Source of the DNA: Pollutimonas sp036675955
Lineage (GTDB): Bacteria; Pseudomonadota; Gammaproteobacteria; Burkholderiales; Burkholderiaceae_B
Direction: 5' to 3'
DNA: 12,829 nucleotides
Assembly: GCA_036675955.1 (NCBI GenBank)
Contig: JAKFDW010000418.1
Coordinates: forward strand, 1 to 12,829
Made by a program: the position numbers and the translations under genes. Position 1 is the first letter of the stretch, and the number at the start of each line of letters is the position of its first letter. This document shows, piece by piece, positions 1 through 6,807 of the stretch. The notes under the pieces are model-generated. The model saw only the letters and a program-made list of their open reading frames with translations, was not told where the DNA came from and did not search any database.

Positions 1-140
1 TGCAGCAGCAGGTATGCGGCTTCGTCCCACGCATTGTCGCTGCCGTGCCCGAATGAAAGCTTGGAAGCGTTGAACTGGCTGATGGCGTAACGCAGCAGAT
101 CGCGCAGGGTGAATAGCTCGTGGCGGGCAGTTTCTTGCAT
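1..140 (-). CDS. prmB: PrmB, ribosomal protein L3 glutamine methyltransferase, N-terminal part only
   Basis: This is the 5' end of a minus-strand gene running off the left edge. The ATG is at 138-140 and 46 codons are visible. The predicted start reads MQETARHELFTLRD, then an LLRYAISQFN stretch and a GHGSDNAWDEAAYLLL stretch, which match the conserved N-terminal helical region of PrmB as I remember it. The family is an S-adenosylmethionine-dependent enzyme that methylates a glutamine side chain of ribosomal protein L3 in the cytoplasm; its catalytic NPPY motif would lie outside the window. An ACGGAG ribosome binding site precedes the start. Only 11 bases separate it from the dapE stop codon, so it is probably the last visible gene of the dap operon. 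The identification rests on a short fragment; the paralogous release-factor methyltransferase PrmC is less likely because it lacks this N-terminus. Confidence 0.82.
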   Translation of the reverse strand, partial: MQETARHELFTLRDLLRYAISQFNASKLSFGHGSDNAWDEAAYLLL

Positions 141-151
141 GCGGGCTCCGT

Positions 152-1294
152 TCAGGCTTTATCGAGCAAAAGCTGCTCTAGGGTGCGGCGATAAATGTTC
201 TTCAACGGTTCAAGCGTATCGAGCCTGATGTGTTCATTGACTTGATGAATACTGGCGTTGATTGGCCCGAACTCGATGACCTGGGGGCACATCTGTGCGA
301 TGAAGCGGCCATCCGACGTACCTCCGGTGGTGGACAGTTCTGTTTCGATACCGGTTTCCTGTTTGATGGCCGTCGCCAGCGCTGTGCTGAGTTCGCCTTT
401 GGGCGTAAGAAACGGTTTGCCGCCCAGCGTCCATTCCAGATCATAGTCCAGATGGTGATCGAGCAGGATGGCCCGGACCCGGTCCTTGAGTGATTCCGGA
501 GTGCTTTCAGTAGAGAAGCGGAAATTGAAATCCACTACCGCGGTGCCGGGCACCACGTTGGTTGCGCCCGTTCCCGAATGCAGATTCGATACCTGGAAAG
601 TCGTGGCAGGAAAATAGTCGTTGCCCGCATCCCATTCTTGCGTTGTCAGTTCAAGCAGCGCGGGCGCCAGCAAATGAATGGGATTGCGCGCAAGATGGGG
701 ATAGGCTACATGGCCCTGCTTGCCTTTGACCGTAAGCTTTCCCGACAGTGATCCGCGCCTGCCGTTCTTGACCGTGTCGCCCAAGGCTGACACCGAGGTA
801 GGTTCGCCGACGATGCAATAGTCGAGCTGTTCTCCGCGATTCTTCAGTTCGTCGCAGACCTTGACCGTGCCGTTGATGGAAGGTCCTTCTTCGTCCGCGG
901 TGATCAACAGTCCTATCGACCCTTTATGATCGGGATGCGCCGCTACGAACTCTTCGACGGCAACGACGAAGGCTGCAATCGAGCTTTTCATGTCGGCGGC
1001 GCCGCGGGCATACAGCATGCCGTCGCGCTCAGTGGGAACGAAAGGGTCACTGTCCCAGCGGTCCAGCGGACCGGTCGGCACCACATCGGTGTGACCGGCG
1101 AATACAAGCAGCGGCCGGGCCGTGCCGCGCCGCGCCCATAGATTCGCAACATCACCGAAAACCATGCTCTCGCAGGTGAAGCCGACCGGATCCAGCCGGC
1201 CGGCCAGCGTGCGCTGGCAGTCGCCGTCGAAGGGGGTGACCGAGGGCCTGGCAAGCAGGTCCTTGGTAAGTTGCAGGACGACGGAATCGGACAT
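152..1294 (-). CDS. dapE: DapE, succinyl-diaminopimelate desuccinylase
   Basis: This cytoplasmic M20-family metallohydrolase removes succinate from N-succinyl-LL-2,6-diaminopimelate to give LL-diaminopimelate, in the succinylase route to lysine and peptidoglycan. The 380-residue length is normal for DapE. The two-zinc site is complete by motif: His68 and Asp70 in GHTD, bridging Asp101 in ARGAADMK, the general-base pair Glu135-Glu136 in TADEEG, Glu164 in GEPTS and His350 near the C-terminus in ASIHQVNEH. Residues about 180-295 form the lid/dimerisation domain, with His195 in GKQGHVAYP and Asn246 in GATNVVPG. The start codon overlaps the dapD stop by one base (TGATG at 1292-1296), so the two are probably translationally coupled. 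prmB follows after 11 bases. Nothing in the reading frame looks damaged. Confidence 0.97.
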   Translation of the reverse strand: MSDSVVLQLTKDLLARPSVTPFDGDCQRTLAGRLDPVGFTCESMVFGDVANLWARRGTARPLLVFAGHTDVVPTGPLDRWDSDPFVPTERDGMLYARGAADMKSSIAAFVVAVEEFVAAHPDHKGSIGLLITADEEGPSINGTVKVCDELKNRGEQLDYCIVGEPTSVSALGDTVKNGRRGSLSGKLTVKGKQGHVAYPHLARNPIHLLAPALLELTTQEWDAGNDYFPATTFQVSNLHSGTGATNVVPGTAVVDFNFRFSTESTPESLKDRVRAILLDHHLDYDLEWTLGGKPFLTPKGELSTALATAIKQETGIETELSTTGGTSDGRFIAQMCPQVIEFGPINASIHQVNEHIRLDTLEPLKNIYRRTLEQLLLDKA

Positions 1295-2115
1295 CAGGCC
1301 CTCAGCAAATCGTTGATGCTGGTCTTGGAGCGGGTCTGGGCATCGACGCGCTTTACGATGACGGCGCAGGCCAGGCTGTGCGAGCCGTCCGCCGAAGGGA
1401 GCGAGCCCGGCACGACGACCGAACCCGACGGGACGCGCCCGTACGTGATTTCGCCCGAGGCGCGATCATAGATCTTGGTGCTCTGGGACAGGAAGACGCC
1501 CATGGCCAGGACGGAGTTCTCCTCGACGATGACGCCTTCCACGACTTCCGAACGGGCGCCGATGAAGCAGTTGTCTTCAATGATGGTGGGGTTGGCCTGC
1601 AGGGGCTCGAGCACGCCGCCGATACCGACGCCGCCCGAGAGGTGGACGTTTTTCCCGATTTGCGCGCAGGAACCGACCGTTGCCCATGTGTCGACCATGG
1701 TGCCCTCGTCGACATAAGCGCCGACGTTCACGTACGATGGCATCAACACCACGTTCCTGGCAATGAATGAACCCTTGCGTGCGACGGCAGGAGGAACCAC
1801 CCGAAAGCCACCCTCGGCGAAAGCCTGGGCATCGTAGTTTTCGAACTTCGAGGGCACCTTGTCATAGAACTGCAAGACACCCTGTCCCATAACGGCGTTG
1901 TTTTCCAGCCGGAAGGACAGCAGTACGGCTTTCTTGACCCACTGATGCACCACCCAGTCGGCACCGATTTTTTCGGCGACACGCAGGCGGCCTGAATCGA
2001 GGCCAGCCAGTGTTTCCTGCACGGCTTCGCGGACACCCGCGTGCCCTGAGGTGGGGGAAAGTTCGGCGCGGTCTTCCCATGCCTGTTCTATGGTGGTTTG
2101 CAGATCGATAGTCAT
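1294..2115 (-). CDS. dapD: DapD, tetrahydrodipicolinate N-succinyltransferase
   Basis: DapD transfers succinyl from succinyl-CoA to L-2,3,4,5-tetrahydrodipicolinate, the committed step of the succinylase branch. The 273 residues agree with the E. coli enzyme (274). After an alpha-helical N-terminal domain (about 1-105), residues about 110-210 show the imperfect hexapeptide repeats of a left-handed beta-helix, for example VNVGAYVDEGTMVD, ATVGSCAQIGKNV, and IEDNCFIGARSEVVEG. The GGVGIGGVLEPLQANP segment at 161-176 is typical of the substrate/CoA-binding turn. The family works as a trimer. The ATG at 2113-2115 is preceded by AGAAGG as ribosome binding site. It lies 51 bases after dapC, and its stop overlaps the dapE start by one base. 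Confidence 0.97.
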   Translation of the reverse strand: MTIDLQTTIEQAWEDRAELSPTSGHAGVREAVQETLAGLDSGRLRVAEKIGADWVVHQWVKKAVLLSFRLENNAVMGQGVLQFYDKVPSKFENYDAQAFAEGGFRVVPPAVARKGSFIARNVVLMPSYVNVGAYVDEGTMVDTWATVGSCAQIGKNVHLSGGVGIGGVLEPLQANPTIIEDNCFIGARSEVVEGVIVEENSVLAMGVFLSQSTKIYDRASGEITYGRVPSGSVVVPGSLPSADGSHSLACAVIVKRVDAQTRSKTSINDLLRA

Positions 2116-2166
2116 AGGCCTTCTTTTATGTCTCTATTGAAGTGAAAGTTATTGCCGCGGCCAGAC

Positions 2167-3369
2167 TCAGGCCGCAATGCGGTCAGTCATGAATTCGGCG
2201 ATTCGGTGAGCGGCATCGACACATTGCTGCATTGGAGCGACCAGTGCAATACGTATGCGTCCCGAGCCCGGATTGATGCCATGCGCTTCGCGGGCCAGGA
2301 AACTTCCGGGCAGCGCCGTGACGCCCGTGGCGCCATACAGGTCCCGCACAAAATCCGCATCGGCATAGGGCGTCTGGGCCCACAAATAGAAGGAAGCGTC
2401 GGGCCAGGCGACATTCAGGACGGGAGCAAGTATGGGCACGACCGCCTCGAATTTTTCGCGGTACAGGCGGCGGTTCTCTAGAACGTGGGTCTCATCGCCC
2501 CAGGCGGCGATACTCGCCCGCGAAACCACGGCGCTGATCGCGCTGCCGTGATACGTGCGATACAGGAGGAACTGGCCGATAAGCTTGCTGTCTCCGGCTA
2601 CGAATCCGGAGCGCAGGCCTGGAACATTGGAGCGTTTGGAAAGGCTGGAAAAGCAGACCAGGTTCCGATAGTCGCTGCGGCCCAGCAGGCTGGCAGCCTG
2701 CATGCCGCCCAGGGGCTTGTTGGCTTCGTCGAAGTAGATCTCGGAATAGCACTCGTCGGAAGCAATGGCGAAGCCATATTCGTCGGATAGCGCAAACAGC
2801 GTCTTCCAGTCGTCCAGCGACATGACGTTGCCAGCGGGGTTTCCCGGTGAGCAGACAAACAACAGCTGGGTTTTGCGCCACACATCAGCGGGCACCGATG
2901 CCCAATCGTACCCAAAATTCAAGTCGGCCCGAGCATTGATGAAATAGGGCTGTGCACCAGCCAGCAGCGCCGCTCCCTCGTAAATTTGATAGAAAGGGTT
3001 TGGACATACGACCAGCGCGCCAGCGCCTGGATCGATAACCGTCTGGGCAAATGCAAACAAAGCTTCGCGGGAACCCAGGGCCGGCAGCACCTGGGTTTCG
3101 GGATCCGGCTGGGCAATGCCATAACGCCGCGCAATCCAGGCGGCGATGGCGCCGCGCAAGGCGGCATCGCCCTTGGTGGGCGGGTAGGCAGCCAGGCCTT
3201 CCATTGCATCCTGCATGGCCGCGACAATGAAGGGCGGCGTGGCGTGCTTGGGCTCGCCAATGGACAGGTTCACAGGAGTCAGGTGCGGCGCAGGCGTACC
3301 GGCTTCTGCCAGCAAACGTCGGAGTTTCTCGAAGGGATACGGATGGAGCGCGCTTAAACGGGGATTCAT
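2167..3369 (-). CDS. dapC: DapC, N-succinyldiaminopimelate aminotransferase
   Basis: This PLP-dependent class I/II aminotransferase is expected to convert N-succinyl-2-amino-6-ketopimelate to N-succinyl-LL-diaminopimelate using glutamate, the step between DapD and DapE. With the start at 3367-3369 (MNPRLSALHPYPFEKL) the product is 400 residues, the usual length. The PLP lysine is Lys245 in SSLSKRSNVPG; Asn177 (SPGNP) and Asp205/Tyr208 (SDECY) contact the cofactor, and Arg373 in RIRIALV is the likely carboxylate binder. An upstream ATG at 3457-3459 would add 30 residues of low-complexity basic sequence without family resemblance and also lacks a ribosome binding site, so I reject it. The chosen start likewise lacks a clear Shine-Dalgarno sequence. 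E. coli uses ArgD/SerC for this step; a dedicated dapC beside dapD-dapE is described for Bordetella pertussis. Confidence 0.93.
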   Translation of the reverse strand: MNPRLSALHPYPFEKLRRLLAEAGTPAPHLTPVNLSIGEPKHATPPFIVAAMQDAMEGLAAYPPTKGDAALRGAIAAWIARRYGIAQPDPETQVLPALGSREALFAFAQTVIDPGAGALVVCPNPFYQIYEGAALLAGAQPYFINARADLNFGYDWASVPADVWRKTQLLFVCSPGNPAGNVMSLDDWKTLFALSDEYGFAIASDECYSEIYFDEANKPLGGMQAASLLGRSDYRNLVCFSSLSKRSNVPGLRSGFVAGDSKLIGQFLLYRTYHGSAISAVVSRASIAAWGDETHVLENRRLYREKFEAVVPILAPVLNVAWPDASFYLWAQTPYADADFVRDLYGATGVTALPGSFLAREAHGINPGSGRIRIALVAPMQQCVDAAHRIAEFMTDRIAA

Positions 3370-3398
3370 GGCTGCTGCAACAGGATAGTAAGCTGGCG

Positions 3399-3404
3399 AT
3401 TTTA
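3399..3404 (-). promoter_or_regulatory. Possible -10 element for the dap operon
   Basis: On the minus strand TAAAAT lies 30 bases before the dapC ATG. It differs from TATAAT at one position. No good -35 hexamer sits 16-18 bases further upstream, so either an activator is needed or transcription comes from the tRNA-Leu promoter by read-through. This is the only promoter-like element I see immediately ahead of the operon, and the call is weak. Confidence 0.25.
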
Positions 3405-3476
3405 GCAGGCTTGTCTTGCAGAGCGCTTGGCGTTTACCGGCAGCCGTCTTTAGCGGCATTGGCCGTGAACACGCTG

Positions 3477-3492
3477 TGCGCCAGGCGGCGCA
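3477..3492 (-). repeat. Small inverted repeat between tRNA-Leu and dapC
   Basis: A perfect 6-bp inverted repeat (TGCGCC and GGCGCA) with a 4-base loop lies downstream of the tRNA on the minus strand, 27 bases after the CCA end. No T-run follows it, so it is not a standard intrinsic terminator. It could stop 3' trimming of the tRNA precursor or be a weak terminator. Read-through into dapC therefore remains possible. Confidence 0.4.
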
Positions 3493-3518
3493 ACACGGGG
3501 GTCAAGCTTTGAATAAGG

Positions 3519-3603
3519 TGGTGCGAACGGAGAGACTCGAACTCTCACACCTCTCGGCGCCAGAACCTAAATCTGGTGCGTCTACCAATTCCGCCACGTT
3601 CGC
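3519..3603 (-). tRNA. tRNA-Leu(UAG)
   Basis: The minus strand folds as an 85-base class II tRNA. The 7-bp acceptor stem is GCGAACG (3597-3603) with CGTTCGC (3523-3529), followed by discriminator A (3522) and an encoded CCA (3519-3521). The anticodon arm has a 5-bp stem (CCAGA/TCTGG) and a 7-base loop TTTAGGT; the anticodon TAG occupies 3569-3567 and reads CUA and other CUN leucine codons. A long variable arm (about GCCGAGAGGTG) follows, as expected for tRNA-Leu. The T arm is GAGAG-TTCGAGT-CTCTC. It is a single-gene unit with its own promoter just upstream. No integrated element borders the 3' end, a common attachment site in other genomes. Confidence 0.97.
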
Positions 3604-3620
3604 ATGTAAGGAAGCCCGCC

Positions 3621-3649
3621 AGTATAGCTGGCCTTTACGGCGAGCGCAA
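3621..3649 (-). promoter_or_regulatory. Promoter of the tRNA-Leu gene
   Basis: On the minus strand TTGCGC (3644-3649) and TATACT (3621-3626) are separated by exactly 17 bases. The -10 box differs from TATAAT at one position. The -10 box ends 17 bases before the mature tRNA 5' end, predicting a short leader removed by RNase P. The bases after the -10 (GGCGGGC) are GC-rich, the discriminator type associated with growth-rate and ppGpp control of stable RNA promoters. That control is inferred from known behaviour of such promoters. Confidence 0.75.
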
Positions 3650-3679
3650 GCGGGCCCAATGCCCAACAAACGGGGCGTG

Positions 3680-4558
3680 TCAGTAGACCGCCGCTTCACC
3701 AGCGGGACGGCGCTTGAAGCGCCTATGCACCCAATAATATTGCTCGGGCAGGAGCCGGACCTGTTTCTCCAGAAACTGGTTCATGTGCAAAGCGTCCGCG
3801 GCAGCGTCTCCGCAAGGGAAGTTTTCCAAAGCCTCGAAGATGCTCAGCTTGTAGCCGAGATAGTCTGGCGACACGCCGGTGATGAACGGCACGACGCGCG
3901 CGCCAGACAGTCGCGCCAGACGCGATACGGAGGTCAGCGTGCAGGCCTGCACGCCGAAGAAGGGCACGAAAACTGAATCCCGCAAACCAAAATCCATATC
4001 CGCGGCAAGCATAATGGGCTTGCCCGACTTCAGTACTTTAAGTATTTCGCGGGCGCTGCCGCTGCGCGGTATCATTTCGGTGCCGAAACGGCTGCGTTGC
4101 TCGCGCGAAATGTCGTCAGTGCTTTGATCCGACATAGGGGTGTAGACCGAGGCGACAGGGTGCAGTATTGAATAGTACATACAGCCGGCTTCAATCGCCG
4201 CGAAATGAAAGCCTAGAAATATAGTCGGCTGTTCGTAGTTGTCCTTGAGTTCGATGGCGCTTTCCAGTTCCACCAGTTTCGATAAGGCGTTTGCGCTGCC
4301 GTACCATTGAACGCCGCGCTCCAGATAGCTGCGGATGACATGGCGGAATGTGGAGCGGGCCAGCTGTTCGCGCTGAGCTTCGGTCTTTTCGGGGAAGCAC
4401 AGCCGCAAGTTGGTTCGCAGTATGTGTTTGCGTTTGCCGGGTATTAAATAAAGAAGCGATCCAAGGACCTCGCCGGCGCGGGCGACAAACCTGTAGGGAA
4501 GAGCGGAAAAAGTGCGGAGCAGGGAAGAGGTAAGGGCGTTCTGTATTCTGTTTTTCAT
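3680..4558 (-). CDS. lpxL: LpxL/HtrB-family lipid A late acyltransferase
   Basis: This inner-membrane-associated acyltransferase adds a secondary acyl chain to lipid A from acyl-ACP on the cytoplasmic face. The HX4E catalytic motif is His118 to Glu123 in GFHFAAIEAG. A second conserved block is LAADMDFGLRDSVFVPFFG (185-203), and the C-terminal PEQYYWVHRRFKRRP (271-285) is the usual family signature. The hydrophobic stretch around residues 28-40 may anchor it to the membrane. At 292 residues it is close to E. coli LpxL. The start at 4556-4558 has only a weak, distant GAGG ahead, but no other in-frame start fits. Whether the substrate is a laurate, myristate or hydroxylated chain, and whether it is the LpxL1- or LpxL2-type paralogue, cannot be read from sequence alone. 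It is divergent from tig. Confidence 0.9.
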   Translation of the reverse strand: MKNRIQNALTSSLLRTFSALPYRFVARAGEVLGSLLYLIPGKRKHILRTNLRLCFPEKTEAQREQLARSTFRHVIRSYLERGVQWYGSANALSKLVELESAIELKDNYEQPTIFLGFHFAAIEAGCMYYSILHPVASVYTPMSDQSTDDISREQRSRFGTEMIPRSGSAREILKVLKSGKPIMLAADMDFGLRDSVFVPFFGVQACTLTSVSRLARLSGARVVPFITGVSPDYLGYKLSIFEALENFPCGDAAADALHMNQFLEKQVRLLPEQYYWVHRRFKRRPAGEAAVY

Positions 4559-4599
4559 TAACTGGGGCGCCTCGGGAGCGCACCCTCTGGTGGCTGGTT

Positions 4600-4628
4600 T
4601 TAAAATAATTATTGTTTATGGTTAGAAT
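4600..4628 (+). promoter_or_regulatory. Candidate plus-strand promoter upstream of the tig leader
   Basis: TTAAAA (4600-4605) and TAGAAT (4623-4628) are 17 bases apart. They match the sigma70 consensus at 4 of 6 and 5 of 6 positions. The -10 box lies inside the GTTAGAATGCTAAC palindrome, so a protein bound there would block it. Transcription from here would give either a roughly 160-base tig leader or a short RNA ending at the hairpin at 4662-4690. Confidence 0.35.
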
Positions 4629-4661
4629 GCTAACACGCCACCGAACCCGTGCCGGTAACAG

Positions 4662-4690
4662 AAAGCAGCTTCTGGAGCGCGGCTGCTTTT
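4662..4690 (+). terminator. Hairpin with short T-run in the lpxL-tig intergenic region
   Basis: AAAGCAGC (4662-4669) and GCTGCTTT (4682-4689) form a perfect 8-bp stem around a 12-base loop, with one further T and then GG. It resembles a weak intrinsic terminator on the plus strand. No plus-strand gene lies upstream for it to terminate, so it could be an attenuator in the tig leader or the end of a small RNA. The short T-run makes efficient termination doubtful. Confidence 0.35.
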
Positions 4691-4721
4691 GGAACCAGGC
4701 TATAGTTTCCGACAGGAGCCG

Positions 4722-4752
4722 TTACATCACTACCGATACTTTCCGGTAAAAT
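4722..4752 (+). promoter_or_regulatory. Possible proximal tig promoter
   Basis: TAAAAT at 4747-4752 is a good -10 box and would give a leader of about 35 bases before the tig ATG. The best -35 candidate is TTACAT (4722-4727), which is 19 bases away rather than the preferred 17. The assignment is tentative. Confidence 0.35.
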
Positions 4753-4794
4753 GTTCTGTTCATTTGTTCAATTACTCATTTAAATAGGTCCCTA

Positions 4795-6105
4795 ATGCAG
4801 CCTGTGGTTGAAATATTGTCCGGCCTGGAGCGCCGTGTTGATCTGGTCGTGTCGGTTGCCGACGTCGAAAAAGAAGTCCAGGCTCAACTGAAGCGCGTCG
4901 CACGCACCGCTAAAGTCCAAGGTTTCCGCCCGGGGAAGGCTCCACTGTCCCTCATCGAGCGCAGTCATGGGGCAGGCATACGCTACGACGTAATTAATAC
5001 TGAAGTGGGCCGTTCGCTTGACAAGATCATCGGCGAAAGCAAATTGCGCGTGGCTGGTACGCCCAATCTCGAGGCCAAGACCGAAGGCGTTGACGAAGGC
5101 TCCATGGCTTTCTCTGCCACATTCGAAGTCTATCCCGAAGTCGCCGTGCCCGATCTCACCGCCCTGGAAGTCAAGCGCGCGCGTGTTGAAATCGGCGACG
5201 CCGAGGTGCAGCGCACTATCGATATCCTGCGCAAGCAGCGTGCCAACTACGAAGCCCGCGACGACCGCGCTGCCCAGGACGATGACCGCATCACGCTGGA
5301 CTTCGTCGGCACCATCGACGGCGTTGCGTTCGAAGGCGGCACTGCTGAAAAATTCCCCTTCGTCCTGGGTCAGGGCCGCATGCTGCCCGAATTCGAAACC
5401 GCAGTGCGCGGCATGAAAGCGGGCGAATCCAAGACTTTCCCGCTCACTTTCCCGGAAGAGTACGGCAGCAAGGAAGTCGCCGGTAAAACCGCTGAATTCA
5501 ACATCACGGTCACCGAAGTCGCCGAAGCCGTATTGCCCGAAATGAACGCCGAATTCGCAAAATCGCTGGGCCAGCCAGAGGGCGATGTCGAAAAGCTCGT
5601 GGCCGATGTGCGCGCCAACATAGAACGCGAAGTCAAGTCGCGCGCTCAGGCCCGCACCAAAGCCAGCGTCATGGATGCACTGGTCGCAGCCTGCTCGTTC
5701 GACGTGCCCAAATCCCTGGTCCAGAACGATGCTCAGGGCCGTGTCGCCGCCGCCCGTGAAGAACTCAAGCAGCGAGGCGTGCCGAATGCCGATTCCATGC
5801 CGATTCCCGCGGAAGCCTTTACGGCCGAATCCGAGCGCCGTGTCCGACTGGGATTGCTGGTATCGGAACTCGTTCAAAGCGCCGATCTGCAGGCCAAGCC
5901 GGAACAGGTCCGCAGCCGCATCGAGGAATTCGCCCAGAACTACGAGCAGCCTGCTCAAGTCGTAGCTTATTATCTTTCCGATCGTCAGCGCCGCGCCGAA
6001 ATCGAAGCCATTGTGCTGGAAGACAACGTGGTTGATCACGTATTGTCCCAGGCAAAGGTTGCCGACGAAGATGTCGCTTTCGACGAACTCATGGGGACAA
6101 ACTAA
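4795..6105 (+). CDS. tig: Trigger factor, ribosome-associated chaperone and prolyl isomerase
   Basis: Trigger factor docks at the ribosomal exit tunnel through protein L23 and shields emerging chains. The three domains are visible. The N-terminal ribosome-binding domain (about 1-115) carries the GFRPGKAP signature at 43-50. An FKBP-type peptidyl-prolyl isomerase domain runs at about 155-245 (DRITLDFVGTIDG, EFETAVRGMKAGE, TFPEEYGSKEVAGK). The C-terminal helical SurA-like chaperone arms run from about 250 to 436. Length 436 is close to E. coli (432). The ATG at 4795 has a weak AGG ahead, but it gives the family's usual N-terminus (MQPVVEILSGLERRV). The TAA stop is followed immediately by the clpP ATG, so the two genes are probably co-transcribed and co-translated. 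Confidence 0.97.
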   Translation: MQPVVEILSGLERRVDLVVSVADVEKEVQAQLKRVARTAKVQGFRPGKAPLSLIERSHGAGIRYDVINTEVGRSLDKIIGESKLRVAGTPNLEAKTEGVDEGSMAFSATFEVYPEVAVPDLTALEVKRARVEIGDAEVQRTIDILRKQRANYEARDDRAAQDDDRITLDFVGTIDGVAFEGGTAEKFPFVLGQGRMLPEFETAVRGMKAGESKTFPLTFPEEYGSKEVAGKTAEFNITVTEVAEAVLPEMNAEFAKSLGQPEGDVEKLVADVRANIEREVKSRAQARTKASVMDALVAACSFDVPKSLVQNDAQGRVAAAREELKQRGVPNADSMPIPAEAFTAESERRVRLGLLVSELVQSADLQAKPEQVRSRIEEFAQNYEQPAQVVAYYLSDRQRRAEIEAIVLEDNVVDHVLSQAKVADEDVAFDELMGTN

Positions 6106-6762
6106 ATGTCACGATTTACCGATTTTTACGCCTCAATGTATGGTGGTGACTCGGTGACCCCTTCGGGGTTGGGCTACGTGCCCATCGTGATAGAACAGTC
6201 CGGCCGCGGCGAGCGCTCCTACGATATCTATTCCCGTCTATTGCGCGAACGCGTCATATTCTTTGTCGGACCGGTCAATGACCATTCCGCCAATCTGGTT
6301 GTGGCGCAGTTGTTGTTTCTCGAGTCCGAGAACCCCGACAAAGATATTTCGCTGTATATCAATTCGCCCGGCGGTTCTGTGTATGCTGGCCTGGCCATTT
6401 ACGACACCATGCAGTTCGTCAAGCCCGATGTGTCCACACTATGCACGGGTATTGCGGCAAGCATGGGCGCGTTCCTGCTGGCCGCGGGCACCAAGGGCAA
6501 GCGTTATACATTGCCCAATTCCCGCATCATGATCCACCAGCCGTCCGGTGGAGCGCAAGGGCAGGCGTCCGACATTCAGATCCAGGCTCGCGAGATCCTC
6601 AGCCTGCGTGCGCGACTGAACGCTATTCTGGCCGAAAGCACTGGCCAACCCGTCGAGCGCATTGAAGTAGACACCGAGCGTGATAATTTCATGTCGGCCG
6701 AAGATGCGGTATCGTATGGTTTGGTAGATAAAGTACTGGCCTCCCGCACCGACGAGGTGTAA
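6106..6762 (+). CDS. clpP: ClpP, ATP-dependent Clp protease proteolytic subunit
   Basis: ClpP forms a 14-subunit barrel of serine protease sites that degrades substrates fed in by ClpX or ClpA. The catalytic triad is Ser119 (GIAASMGAF), His144 (IMIHQPSGG) and Asp193 (TERDNFMS). These sit eight residues later than in the E. coli precursor. The oligomer-handle region GGAQGQASDIQIQAREIL (148-165) is intact. Length 218 is normal. The ATG begins at the base directly after the tig TAA; GGGGA about 12 bases upstream, inside tig, is the only ribosome-binding candidate, so translation probably depends on ribosomes terminating on tig. A start at Met11 would also fit a mature protein, since the propeptide is short and poorly conserved, but Met1 agrees with the Bordetella-type N-terminus I recall. 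Confidence 0.97.
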   Translation: MSRFTDFYASMYGGDSVTPSGLGYVPIVIEQSGRGERSYDIYSRLLRERVIFFVGPVNDHSANLVVAQLLFLESENPDKDISLYINSPGGSVYAGLAIYDTMQFVKPDVSTLCTGIAASMGAFLLAAGTKGKRYTLPNSRIMIHQPSGGAQGQASDIQIQAREILSLRARLNAILAESTGQPVERIEVDTERDNFMSAEDAVSYGLVDKVLASRTDEV

Positions 6763-6775
6763 TGGGCCAGCCGGT

Positions 6776-6798
6776 CGGTGGCGCATTGCGCGCTACCG
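6776..6798 (+). repeat. Stem-loop 1 between clpP and clpX
   Basis: Bases 6776-6784 (CGGTGGCGC) pair with 6790-6798 (GCGCTACCG) as a 9-bp stem with one G-T wobble and loop ATTGC. No T-run follows, so it is unlikely to be an intrinsic terminator. It starts 13 bases after the clpP stop and is probably a 3' stabiliser or processing site in a clpP-clpX transcript. Confidence 0.6.
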
Positions 6799-6807
6799 GT
6801 TATTACC

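Larger units (their letters stand above)
4559..4794. promoter_or_regulatory. Divergent lpxL-tig intergenic region
   Basis: This 236-base non-coding region separates the divergent lpxL and tig starts. It holds an AT-rich block (about 4598-4620), a near-perfect 14-base palindrome (GTTAGAATGCTAAC, 4621-4634, 6 of 7 half-site pairs matched) and a hairpin (4662-4689). Toward lpxL, on the minus strand, TTAGCA followed after 17 bases by AATTAT is a possible but poor promoter. Toward tig there are two possible promoters, listed separately. The palindrome could be an operator, but I recognise no regulator for it. Confidence 0.5.

Noticed and set aside
3370..3459. Longer dapC starting at 3459
   Set aside because: The 30 extra residues are not family-like, no ribosome binding site precedes that ATG, and it would leave little space after the tRNA.
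3519..3603. tRNA-Leu 3' end as integration site of a mobile element
   Set aside because: No integrase gene, no repeated copy of the tRNA end and no foreign-looking genes lie on either side; dapC follows directly.
3416..3976. 186-codon plus-strand open frame across the tRNA and the lpxL 3' end
   Set aside because: It runs through a well-folded tRNA-Leu gene and antisense to the conserved C-terminus of LpxL, and its translation resembles no family.
4792..6039. 415-codon minus-strand open frame opposite tig
   Set aside because: It is a shadow of trigger factor, with repetitive Phe-Gly-His composition and no recognisable domain; tig itself has complete domain signatures.
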